A stretch of DNA of 6,060 bases, from NCBI GenBank assembly GCA_021204285.1, contig JAJPZP010000244.1, positions 1 through 6,060 on the forward strand, read 5' to 3'. Below the pieces are notes generated by a model that searched no databases, was not told the DNA's origin, and saw nothing but the letters and a program-made list of their open reading frames with translations. This DNA is from Lachnospiraceae bacterium (lineage in GTDB: Bacteria; Bacillota; Clostridia; Lachnospirales; Lachnospiraceae). Below, one piece after another: positions 1 to 5,793 of the stretch. The position numbers and the translations under genes were made by a program. How positions within the stretch are numbered: the first letter of the stretch is position 1; each line of letters begins with the position of its first letter.

Positions 1-56
1 TACCAAAGGAGTATAATTTCAATATCTTTTCGGTATGGATAGGAAAGCGGACGGAT

Positions 57-575
57 ATGGAACGAACAGAGGCGCTGGAAAAGCTGATAAGTGCTTTCGA
101 AGCCTATTATGATATAAAAAGAGAGACGCAGGAGCCTTTCGTGGCGGAGGCGGAGTTCAGTCTCCACGACGAACAGTATTTCCTGATCAAGAGCGCGCAG
201 ATCAGCGAGGTGGACACGAAGGAATTTGTCTATTTTGCATCTGTGGAGACGCTTGATACAGAGACGCTTGCCGGACTGGACGCGGCTGCGTGGGAGCGCG
301 GTATTGCAAAAGTGCAGCCGCACGCCGACCATCGGAACAGCGATGTGATTCTCTATATTCTGGCTGATAAGATCGAGCCGGAAGCGTTGACGCAGATAAA
401 GAAGCTGCGCCACTACAAGAGCTACCGCCATGGGTTTCATGGCTGGAGCCATTACCGTTTGGCTGTGATTGAGCTTTCTTCAGGGAAAACGGCCAGCAAC
501 CGCCAGGGTCGCGACCAGGAGAAGCTCGTGAACAACATTATACAATCCACAAAGGAAGGGAGTAGTAAAAAATGA
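57..575 (+). CDS. Conserved-looking hypothetical protein, coupled to cstA
   Basis: I do not recognise this 172-residue protein. It has no signal peptide or membrane segment and looks cytosolic, with many charged residues. The middle is rich in aromatic residues and histidine (HYKSYRHGFHGWSHYR, about residues 121-136). The C-terminal tail is polar and basic and ends in SSKK. Its TGA stop overlaps the cstA start in an ATGA junction (572-575), so the two are almost certainly co-transcribed and translationally coupled. This suggests, by context only, a role linked to the transporter or its substrate. The start is uncertain. The ATG at 57 has only a weak upstream AGGA (41-44), and the same frame stays open to base 3 with plausible codons, so the true start may lie before the window. 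An AAAGGAG at 5-11 has no start codon at a useful distance. The frame being real is fairly sure; the function is unknown. Confidence 0.8.
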   Translation: MERTEALEKLISAFEAYYDIKRETQEPFVAEAEFSLHDEQYFLIKSAQISEVDTKEFVYFASVETLDTETLAGLDAAAWERGIAKVQPHADHRNSDVILYILADKIEPEALTQIKKLRHYKSYRHGFHGWSHYRLAVIELSSGKTASNRQGRDQEKLVNNIIQSTKEGSSKK

Positions 576-2281
576 CAGCATTACTTATTATTCTTGCAGC
601 TATCGTTCTGCTCGTCATCGGCTATGTATTTTATGGTTCATGGCTGGCGAAGCAGTGGGGCATTGACCCGAGCAAGAAGACCCCGGCAATCGAGATGGAG
701 GATGGCGTTGACTATGTCGCGGCTCCGTCGGCAGTTCTGATGGGACATCATTTCTCATCGATCGCAGGTGCAGGCCCGATCAACGGACCGATTCAGGCGT
801 CTGTGTTTGGCTGGTTGCCTGTGTTTCTGTGGTGTGTGATCGGAGGTATTTTCTTTGGCGGTCTGCAGGACTTCGGTTCTCTGTTTGCCTCTGTTCGCAA
901 TGAAGGAAAATCTGTTGGTGAGATCATCAAATCCTCGATGGGCAAGCGTGCGCAGAAGCTCTTCACGATCTTCGCGCTGCTCGTTCTGATCCTGGTTATC
1001 GCCTCCTTCGTCAACGTCGTGGCGGGTACCTTTGCTACCGCGGCCGGCTCTGAGGTGATGTTCGGCATCGTGGCGAACCCGACCGGCAACCAGACGACGG
1101 CCATGATTTCACTTCTGTTCATCGTTCTGGCTATCATCTATGGTATCCTGACGAACCGCCTCGGCATGAAGACCGGCCCGGCGACAGTCATCGGCATCAT
1201 CGGTATCGTGATCGCCGTTGCTATCGGCCTGAACTTTGGACTGGCTCTGCCGCGCTTCTGGTGGATCGTCCTGATCGGCGTTTATATCACGATCGCATCT
1301 CTGCTGCCGGTATGGATCATGCTGCAGCCGCGTGATTATCTGTCCAGCTTCCTGCTGTACGGCATGATCATCCTGGCACTGATCGGTATCGTGTTCTCAG
1401 CCTTCACGGGCACGGCGACCTTCGAGCTGCCGATGTTCACCGGCTGGAGCAATTCTCTGGGAACGCTGTTCCCGACCCTGTTCATCACGGTTGCCTGCGG
1501 AGCCTGCTCCGGTTTCCACAGCCTGATCGCTACCGGTACCTCCTCGAAGCAGCTTGCCAATGAGGGCGACGCGAAGGTGATCGGCTACGGCTCCATGCTG
1601 ATTGAGTCCGCACTGGGTATCATCTCCCTGATCGCGGTCGGCATGGTCTTTACGAAGTACACTGCCGGCGAGTTCGGTTCTCCGGCAGTTGCGTTCGCAA
1701 GCGGTATCGCGACGATGTTCGGTACAGAGTCTCCGTCCTACAACACGATCTACGCGCTGCTGACGCTGGCGGTTTCCGTGTTTGCGCTGACGTCTCTGGA
1801 CACCGGTACCCGTCTTTCCCGCTTCATGTTCTCCGAGCTGTTCCTGAAGGAGGATGAGAAGTCCTACAAGGATGCTGACGGTATCCGTTCCGTGCTGGCG
1901 TATCCGCTGGTCGGCACCGCTTTCATGGTTATTGTAGGCTGCGTCCTCGGCGGTCTGAGCCTGAGCCAGATCTGGGGTCTGTTTGGAGCTGCGAACCAGC
2001 TGCTCGCCGGTATCGCTCTGATGGCCGTGGCTGCCTGGCTTGGCAATGTCGGCAGGAACAATAAGATGTTCTACATCCCGATGGTGTTCATGCTCTGCGC
2101 GACGCTGTGCAGCCTGGTTCTCACGATCCGGAATAAGATCGTCCTCATCGGTGCCGCTTCCGCGGCCTGGGGCGACTGGTTCCAGCTGATTCTCGCCGCC
2201 GCGATGGTGATCCTTGCGATCTTCCTCGTTGTGGAAGGTGTGCAGGTATTCAGCAAGCAGTCGAAGAAGCAGAACGCGTAA
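572..2281 (+). CDS. cstA: CstA-family pyruvate/peptide transporter (carbon starvation protein)
   Basis: This is a 569-residue polytopic inner-membrane protein with about 14 hydrophobic segments, starting with residues 3-23. Family hallmarks visible are HHFSSIAGAGPINGP (59-73), LQPRDYLSSFLLY (251-263), the CGACSGFHSLIATGTSSKQL segment (309-328), LTSLDTGTRLSRF (407-418) and LFGAANQLLAG (470-480). E. coli CstA and its paralogue BtsT are about 700 residues and import pyruvate (and, for CstA, probably peptides) during nutrient limitation. This shorter version matches the form common in Firmicutes and is not a truncation, since both the N-terminal core and the C-terminal helices are present. The start is supported by AGGAAGGGAG (553-562) and by overlap with the upstream stop. 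Codon use is strongly biased to ATC, CTG and GTC, suggesting high expression. The exact substrate in this organism is inferred from the family. No terminator with a U-tract follows the gene. Confidence 0.95.
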   Translation: MTALLIILAAIVLLVIGYVFYGSWLAKQWGIDPSKKTPAIEMEDGVDYVAAPSAVLMGHHFSSIAGAGPINGPIQASVFGWLPVFLWCVIGGIFFGGLQDFGSLFASVRNEGKSVGEIIKSSMGKRAQKLFTIFALLVLILVIASFVNVVAGTFATAAGSEVMFGIVANPTGNQTTAMISLLFIVLAIIYGILTNRLGMKTGPATVIGIIGIVIAVAIGLNFGLALPRFWWIVLIGVYITIASLLPVWIMLQPRDYLSSFLLYGMIILALIGIVFSAFTGTATFELPMFTGWSNSLGTLFPTLFITVACGACSGFHSLIATGTSSKQLANEGDAKVIGYGSMLIESALGIISLIAVGMVFTKYTAGEFGSPAVAFASGIATMFGTESPSYNTIYALLTLAVSVFALTSLDTGTRLSRFMFSELFLKEDEKSYKDADGIRSVLAYPLVGTAFMVIVGCVLGGLSLSQIWGLFGAANQLLAGIALMAVAAWLGNVGRNNKMFYIPMVFMLCATLCSLVLTIRNKIVLIGAASAAWGDWFQLILAAAMVILAIFLVVEGVQVFSKQSKKQNA

Positions 2282-2290
2282 AAAAAGTGG

Positions 2291-2319
2291 TTGACTTGAT
2301 CGATTTACAATGCTATAAT
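2291..2319 (+). promoter_or_regulatory. Sigma-A-type promoter of the tRNA pair
   Basis: TTGACT (2291-2296) and a perfect TATAAT (2314-2319) are separated by exactly 17 bases, starting 10 bases after the cstA stop. Transcription would begin near 2326, some 27 bases before the first tRNA. This is the best promoter in the window and fits the strong, constitutive promoters typical of stable RNA genes. Confidence 0.85.
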
Positions 2320-2325
2320 ACATAT

Positions 2326-2348
2326 CGCTGAGCCGGAAAGGCTCGGCG
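2326..2348 (+). other. Leader hairpin just before the tRNAs
   Basis: CGCTGAGCC (2326-2334) pairs with GGCTCGGCG (2340-2348) around a GGAAA loop, giving a nine-pair stem with one G-T wobble. It falls at the predicted 5' end of the tRNA precursor, four bases before the mature tRNA. There is no T-run after it, so it is not a normal terminator for cstA. It more likely caps or shapes the precursor near the RNase P site. Confidence 0.55.
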
Positions 2349-2352
2349 ATGT

Positions 2353-2436
2353 GCGGAAGTGTCGGAATTGGCAGACGAGCAAGACTAAGGATCTTGTGCT
2401 CGCAAGGGCGTGTGGGTTCAAGTCCCATCTTCCGCA
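2353..2436 (+). tRNA. tRNA-Leu, anticodon AAG
   Basis: The fold is a complete type II cloverleaf of 84 bases. Acceptor strands GCGGAAG (2353-2359) and CTTCCGC (2429-2435) pair fully, with discriminator A at 2436. The D-arm is TCG/CGA (2362-2364, 2376-2378). The anticodon stem CAAGA/TCTTG (2380-2384, 2392-2396) is perfect, and its loop CTAAGGA places AAG at 2387-2389, which reads CUU. The long variable arm GCTC/GGGC with a GCAA loop (2398-2409) and A73 are typical of leucine tRNAs. The T-arm is GTGGG/CCCAT around TTCAAGT (2412-2428). CCA is not encoded. It is transcribed with the tRNA-like gene that follows. Confidence 0.95.
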
Positions 2437-2437
2437 T

Positions 2438-2472
2438 AGAGCAGATATGAATGCTCTTAAAAAATTTCATAT
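2438..2472 (+). other. Inter-tRNA spacer with two competing hairpins
   Basis: AGAGCA (2438-2443) can pair with TGCTCT (2452-2457). Alternatively ATATGAA (2445-2451) can pair with TTCATAT (2466-2472). The second pairing uses the loop of the first, so stable formation of both at once is unlikely. A weak, AT-rich structure here may affect precursor cleavage between the two tRNAs. There is no T-run and no gene. Confidence 0.35.
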
Positions 2473-2477
2473 GGCTT

Positions 2478-2562
2478 GCGGAAGTGTCGGAATTGGCAGA
2501 CGAGCATGATTCACGTTCTTGTGAGCGTTTCGCTCGTGTTGGTTCAAGTCCCATCTTCCGCA
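2478..2562 (+). tRNA. tRNA-Leu-like gene with CAC (valine) anticodon; possible pseudo-tRNA
   Basis: The first 29 bases and the last 22 bases match the upstream tRNA-Leu exactly, including acceptor stem, D-arm, T-loop and discriminator A (2562). The variable arm is long and perfectly paired (GAGCG TTT CGCTC, 2523-2535), so this is a type II leucine-style body. The anticodon loop TTCACGT (2510-2516) puts CAC at 2512-2514, which would read the valine codon GUG. Two stems are flawed: the anticodon stem CATGA/TCTTG has a T-T mismatch (2507 with 2519), and the T-stem GTTGG/CCCAT has a T-C mismatch (2540 with 2552) where the first tRNA has G. A parent tRNA-Leu(CAG) would need only G-to-C at position 36 for the anticodon. 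It may be a decaying duplicate or a functional chimera. The boundaries are sure, the decoding role is not. Confidence 0.75.
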
Positions 2563-2566
2563 TCAG

Positions 2567-2605
2567 GAAATCCCCGGAGAGTAGATCTTCGGGGATTTCT
2601 TTTTT
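2567..2605 (+). terminator. Intrinsic terminator of the tRNA operon
   Basis: GAAATCCCCG (2567-2576) pairs with CGGGGATTTC (2590-2599). The stem extends four more pairs inward (one of them G-T) to a GTAGA loop (2581-2585), for about 14 pairs. Six T residues follow directly (2600-2605). This ends plus-strand transcripts just before the convergent capA-like gene. Read from the minus strand the same stem lacks a T-run, so it would be a poor terminator for that gene. Confidence 0.9.
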
Positions 2606-2612
2606 GCTATTT

Positions 2613-3836
2613 TTACCGCGTTGTCGCCTGCAGAACGCCGTCCGTCGTGACCTCCGCGCCGAAGGAGAGCTCCGTCAGGCGGCTATACAGCGTTTCCGGC
2701 GCACTGATGACGGAGAGCGCCTGCCCGCTGCCCTTTCGCTGACAGGGGACGAGCTGGATGTCAAGAGAACCATCCGTCTCAAAGGAAGTCTCCAGCAGCA
2801 GCGTCTCACCGGTCTGATTGCTGAAGAGATAGTTGCCGAGGCTGTAGATGATGGGGACACCGTTGTAATACTCAAAGCCCTGGAGTACATGCGGATGACA
2901 GCCGACGATCAGATCGGCGCCCGCGTCGATATAGCCCTGCGCGAGCGTGCGCTGGTAATCTTCTGGCGTCTCATTGCGCTCGATACCCCAGTGGACGAAG
3001 ACGATGACATGGTCATATTCCGCATCCGCTTCTGTGATGGTGGCATTGAGCCGGGTTGCATCATAGGTCTGGAAAAGGCCGGGCTGGCTGCTGGTGGCGT
3101 ACCACTCGTAGGATGGCGAGACGCGTGTCGCGCCAAAGATCGCGAAACTCTGTCCGTTTACTGTGCAGACCGCAGGCGCGGAGGCCTCTGCGAGGTCGTA
3201 TCCGCCGCCAATGTAGGTGATTCCGGCCTGGCTCAGGGTGTCCAGCGTATCGCAGAATGCGTCCTGCCCGTAATCCAGCGCATGATTATTTGCGAGCGTG
3301 ACGATGTCTGCTCCCAGATCCTGCAGGATGGACACATACCGGGGATCGGTCCGGAAGGTATACTGCTTGCCCTCTTTCGGCTCGCCACGCAGACTGAACG
3401 GGAATTCTTCATTTAACAGGAAAAGATCCGCATTCTGCATATGGGACAACATCTCTTCATCTGCGATTGCGGCTATGCCGGAGCTGTCGTAGGCGCCAAG
3501 ATAGAGCTCGGAAAACAGAACGTCACCGGCGAAGGCCAGGGTTGCGGTATCGGAAGGCTCCTCTTCTTCACTGGCCGCACTCTCCTCTTCGGTGTTCTCA
3601 TCCTCGTCGATTTCTTCCGGGACTGTACTTTCTGCGTTTAAAATCGTCTCCTCTGTATTTTTTGCTGTTTCCGTTTCTTCCGGCTCTGCGGCAGAGCTCT
3701 CTTCGCTTTCGGCGACTGTGGCCGTTTCCTCCGGTTCCGTTGTAGATGTATTTGCCCGGAGAAACAGGAGGTATCCTCCCACCAACAGGATGCCGGCCAC
3801 AACTCCGATTTTTAATCCTCTTGCTAAATGCTTCAT
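2613..3836 (-). CDS. Membrane-anchored CapA-family protein (PGA_cap, calcineurin-like fold)
   Basis: The protein has 407 residues from the chosen start. Residues 9-26 form one hydrophobic N-terminal anchor. A Glu/Thr/Ser-rich acidic linker (about 29-97) follows, then a CapA-type domain with metallophosphoesterase-like signatures: FAGD (102-105), NEEF (142-145), LANNHALDYG (181-190), HWG (282-284), GCHPHVLQ (312-319) and SLGNYLF (332-338). CapA of Bacillus anthracis takes part in poly-gamma-glutamate capsule synthesis or export. Most clostridial homologues stand alone, without capB or capC, as here, and their substrate is unknown. A cell-envelope role outside the membrane is inferred from the anchor. 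The start at 3836 is preferred over an in-frame ATG at 3872 because GGAGGT sits 4 bases upstream and the upstream extension is not signal-like. It is divergent from pyrC and convergent with the tRNAs. Confidence 0.92.
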   Translation of the reverse strand: MKHLARGLKIGVVAGILLVGGYLLFLRANTSTTEPEETATVAESEESSAAEPEETETAKNTEETILNAESTVPEEIDEDENTEEESAASEEEEPSDTATLAFAGDVLFSELYLGAYDSSGIAAIADEEMLSHMQNADLFLLNEEFPFSLRGEPKEGKQYTFRTDPRYVSILQDLGADIVTLANNHALDYGQDAFCDTLDTLSQAGITYIGGGYDLAEASAPAVCTVNGQSFAIFGATRVSPSYEWYATSSQPGLFQTYDATRLNATITEADAEYDHVIVFVHWGIERNETPEDYQRTLAQGYIDAGADLIVGCHPHVLQGFEYYNGVPIIYSLGNYLFSNQTGETLLLETSFETDGSLDIQLVPCQRKGSGQALSVISAPETLYSRLTELSFGAEVTTDGVLQATTR

Positions 3837-3840
3837 AAAC

Positions 3841-3846
3841 ACCTCC
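3841..3846 (-). promoter_or_regulatory. Ribosome binding site that sets the capA-like start
   Basis: On the minus strand GGAGGT lies 4 bases before the ATG at 3836. No such site precedes the alternative ATG at 3872, so the shorter protein is favoured. Confidence 0.8.
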
Positions 3847-3852
3847 GCCTGG

Positions 3853-3858
3853 AGTATA
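3853..3858 (-). promoter_or_regulatory. Candidate extended -10 for the capA-like gene
   Basis: The minus strand reads TGC TATACT, an extended -10. The -35 position at 17 bases (3876-3881, TAGCTT) is poor. Transcription would start near 3846, right at the ribosome binding site, which is unusually close. The real promoter may therefore lie elsewhere, or the motif may serve another role. Confidence 0.35.
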
Positions 3859-3881
3859 GCATGATTCGGCATGAAAAGCTA

Positions 3882-3910
3882 TTTCTTTTGGGGGAATGGT
3901 CTGCTATACT
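3882..3910 (+). promoter_or_regulatory. pyrC: Candidate promoter of pyrC
   Basis: TATACT (3905-3910) is preceded by TGC, making an extended -10. A weak -35 (TTTCTT, 3882-3887) lies 17 bases upstream. The start would be near 3917, leaving a leader of under 30 bases. That is too short for a PyrR-type attenuator. Confidence 0.6.
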
Positions 3911-3944
3911 GTTGGTGAGAGTGATTAAACAGGAGGACGGCTGA

Positions 3945-5204
3945 ATGTTGATTCAGAATGGACGGGTTGTGGATCCTGTGCCAGGCACAGATGCAGTTAT
4001 GGACATCCGCATAGAAGGATCGCGGATTACGGAGACGGCAAAGAATCTGGAAAGCGCAGGAGAACAGGTGATAGATGCGTCGGGGCTGATCGTTGCGCCG
4101 GGACTGATGGACGCCCATGTGCATTTCCGCGACCCGGGCTTTACTTATAAGGAAGATATTCTGACCGGAGCTGACGCTGCGGCTCGCGGTGGTTTCACGA
4201 CAGTGATATGCATGGCGAATACGAAGCCGGTGGTCGATAATCTGGAAACGCTTGCCTATGTGCAGGAAAAAGGGGAGCGCGCTGCGGTACATGTGCTGCA
4301 GGCGGCGGCGGTCACAAAGGGCCTGCAGGGCCGTGAACTCACAGACATGGAGGCATTGGCGGATGCGGGGGCGGCCAGATTCACGGATGACGGTATTCCG
4401 ATCATGGATGAGAAGCTCCTGATCGCCGCGATGGAGAAAGCGAGGGAACTGGGACTTCCGCTCTCCCTTCATGAGGAGGATTCCGCGCTGATCGCCGCGC
4501 CGGGTGTACATCAGGGAAAAATATCGGAGCAGCTGCACTACGGGGGCGCGCCGCGCGTGTCGGAGGATGTACTTGTTGCGCGGGACTGCATGCTTGCGCT
4601 CCACACGGGCGCACGCGTCTGCATTCAGCATATCAGTTCCGGAAATTCAGTGGAGCTCGTACGGCTGGCGAAGCGGCTGGGAGCGGACATCCACGCGGAG
4701 GCGACGCCGCAACATTTTACCCTGACGGACGAGGCTGTCCTGCAGTATGGAACGCGTGCGCGGATGAATCCACCGCTGCGCACAGAGGAAGACCGTCTTG
4801 CGATTATTGAAGGCTTGAGAGACGGCACAATCGATATGATCGCGACGGATCACGCGCCGCACAGCGAGGAAGAGAAAGCGCGCCCGCTGGCGGATGCGCC
4901 GAGCGGAATCATCGGACTGGAGACCTCGCTCGGACTGGGGCTTAAGTCTCTCGTAGAACCGGGCTATCTGACGCTGGCGGACCTGCTGCGGCTCATGAGC
5001 CGTGCACCGGCGGAGTTTTACAATATGATACCGGGCCGTATCGAAGCGGACGCGCCGGCGGATCTGGTGATTTTCGGGGAAAAAGAACGCTGGAAGGTGG
5101 AAAGTTTTGCCTCAAAAGCAAAAAACAGCCCGTTTCTGGGCTGGGAGCTGCCGGGCAGAGTGCATTACACGATCTGCGCCGGGAAAATTGTATATTCGGG
5201 ATGA
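3945..5204 (+). CDS. pyrC: Dihydroorotase
   Basis: This cytosolic zinc enzyme interconverts N-carbamoyl-L-aspartate and L-dihydroorotate, the third step of de novo pyrimidine synthesis. At 419 residues it is close to the usual length of class I (Bacillus-type) dihydroorotases. Visible signatures are DAHVHFRDPG (56-65), with metal ligands H58 and H60 and substrate-binding R62; ANTKP (91-95); FTDDG (146-150), with the metal-bridging Asp at 149; LHEED (175-179), with ligand H176; QHISS (228-232), with ligand H229; MNPPLR (274-279); and TDHAPHS (301-307), with catalytic D302. Ligand assignments follow known family members. AGGAGG (3931-3936) lies 8 bases before the ATG. No other pyr gene is adjacent, and no PyrR leader fits the short 5' region. 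It reads toward the convergent regulator gene. Confidence 0.97.
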   Translation: MLIQNGRVVDPVPGTDAVMDIRIEGSRITETAKNLESAGEQVIDASGLIVAPGLMDAHVHFRDPGFTYKEDILTGADAAARGGFTTVICMANTKPVVDNLETLAYVQEKGERAAVHVLQAAAVTKGLQGRELTDMEALADAGAARFTDDGIPIMDEKLLIAAMEKARELGLPLSLHEEDSALIAAPGVHQGKISEQLHYGGAPRVSEDVLVARDCMLALHTGARVCIQHISSGNSVELVRLAKRLGADIHAEATPQHFTLTDEAVLQYGTRARMNPPLRTEEDRLAIIEGLRDGTIDMIATDHAPHSEEEKARPLADAPSGIIGLETSLGLGLKSLVEPGYLTLADLLRLMSRAPAEFYNMIPGRIEADAPADLVIFGEKERWKVESFASKAKNSPFLGWELPGRVHYTICAGKIVYSG

Positions 5205-5215
5205 TACCATACAGC

Positions 5216-5246
5216 CTTTCACGGCATGACCGGCATGTCGTGAAAG
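5216..5246. terminator. Hairpin between convergent pyrC and regulator genes
   Basis: CTTTCACGGCATG (5216-5228) pairs with CATGTCGTGAAAG (5234-5246) around ACCGG, giving 13 pairs with one G-T wobble. It lies 12 bases after the pyrC stop and 8 bases past the stop of the opposing gene. No T-run follows on either strand, so it is either a U-tract-free bidirectional terminator or a 3'-end stabiliser. Confidence 0.6.
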
Positions 5247-5253
5247 CGCACAT

Positions 5254-5592
5254 TCAGGGAGTGCCGTTCTGTTTTGCGCGCAGATGTTCCATGTAAATGT
5301 TTATTGCCTCCCGGTCTTCCGGATTCAGCGAGTCATAGAGCAAAACGAATTTCTGCCGCTCGTCAGGCCTGGGTATGTCCTCCGGACGCAGGCCCTTGAA
5401 AAGCTTTTGCAGTGGAATCTGGTGAAAATCCGCAATACGGATAGCTGTGGCGATATCGGGAGTTCTCCGGCCATTTTCGTAATGGGAATAGACCTGTCGG
5501 GATATATGCAGTTCACGGCTGATCGCTTCCTGTGTCAGCCCTTTGTAATGCCGGAGAGTCCGGAGCGTCTGCCCGAAGTCTTGGCGTGCCAT
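5254..5592 (-). CDS. Short XRE-family helix-turn-helix regulator
   Basis: The product is a 112-residue DNA-binding protein. An HTH_3/XRE domain spans about residues 6-65, with the recognition region TQEAISRELHISRQVYSHYENGRRTPD (20-46) followed by the usual helices to QKLF. The short C-terminal tail (66-112), with LLYDSLNPEDREAINIYMEHL, is probably helical and may mediate dimerisation. No sensor or enzyme domain is present, so the ligand and targets are unknown. The start at 5592 is chosen because the XRE domain begins there and GAGGTG lies 5 bases upstream. The frame stays open a further 43 codons to 5721, but that stretch is arginine/alanine-rich translation of the hairpin repeats and is not credible protein. 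It is convergent with pyrC. Self-regulation is the simplest guess but is not shown. Confidence 0.9.
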   Translation of the reverse strand: MARQDFGQTLRTLRHYKGLTQEAISRELHISRQVYSHYENGRRTPDIATAIRIADFHQIPLQKLFKGLRPEDIPRPDERQKFVLLYDSLNPEDREAINIYMEHLRAKQNGTP

Positions 5593-5597
5593 GAAAG

Positions 5598-5603
5598 CAC
5601 CTC
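5598..5603 (-). promoter_or_regulatory. Ribosome binding site that sets the regulator start
   Basis: On the minus strand GAGGTG precedes the ATG at 5592 by 5 bases. It supports the 112-residue form over the longer open frame that runs into the repeats. Confidence 0.75.
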
Positions 5604-5624
5604 TTTTGTAATATGGATTTGCCT

Positions 5625-5665
5625 GGCGGGAGCGGGCCGGTTCACCGCGCGCTCCCGCCTGTTTT
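5625..5665 (+). terminator. GC-rich hairpin followed by a short T-run
   Basis: GGCGGGAGCG (5625-5634) pairs perfectly with CGCTCCCGCC (5650-5659) around a 15-base loop, and TGTTTT follows (5660-5665). In the plus direction it resembles an intrinsic terminator, although no plus-strand gene ends here. In the minus direction it sits 33 bases before the regulator start, in its probable leader, where it could hinder or control transcription. Confidence 0.45.
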
Positions 5666-5671
5666 GTGTGC

Positions 5672-5775
5672 GCGCCAGTCCGCCGTGCGTGCGCTCGAGA
5701 GCCTGCGGCTCTCTCGCTCACGGGCTTCGCCCTATAGAGCCACCGATCTGGTCAGAAAACCGCAAGCGGTTTCTG
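5672..5775. repeat. Hairpin repeat, copy 1
   Basis: The first 64 bases (5672-5735) are identical to 5794-5857. The unit contains a perfect 7-pair hairpin GAGAGCC/GGCTCTC with a TGC loop (5697-5713), a GGGC/GCCC hairpin with a TTC loop (5722-5732), and after a diverged linker an AAACCG CAAG CGGTTT hairpin (within 5753-5775). The last is flanked by A and T runs and could act as a weak bidirectional terminator. It has no coding potential that I believe. Similar small hairpin modules are common between genes in Lachnospiraceae, by general recollection. Confidence 0.85.
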
Positions 5776-5793
5776 CGTGTCCGGTGTTCTCGT

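Noticed and set aside
2522..2540. Shared origin of the second tRNA's variable arm with the hairpin repeats at 5672-5898
   Set aside because: Both contain a TGAGCG-type word, but the match is only about six bases and can be chance.
1397..2563. Minus-strand open frame of 388 codons opposite cstA and the tRNAs
   Set aside because: It is antisense to a clear transporter and two tRNAs, and is rich in Arg/Gln/His as expected for a shadow of biased codons.
2451..3416. Long plus-strand open frame of 321 codons
   Set aside because: It begins before and runs through the second tRNA and terminator, then lies antisense to the capA-like gene; its product shows no domain.
3837..3872. Twelve-residue extension of the capA-like protein
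   Set aside because: It would include the ribosome binding site for the better start, and it adds nothing resembling a signal peptide.
3911..3944. PyrR attenuator or riboswitch before pyrC
   Set aside because: The leader predicted from the -10 is under 30 bases and has no terminator-antiterminator pair.
5593..5721. N-terminal extension of the XRE regulator to 155 residues
   Set aside because: The added residues are repeat-derived Arg/Ala-rich sequence, and a good ribosome binding site supports the start at 5592.
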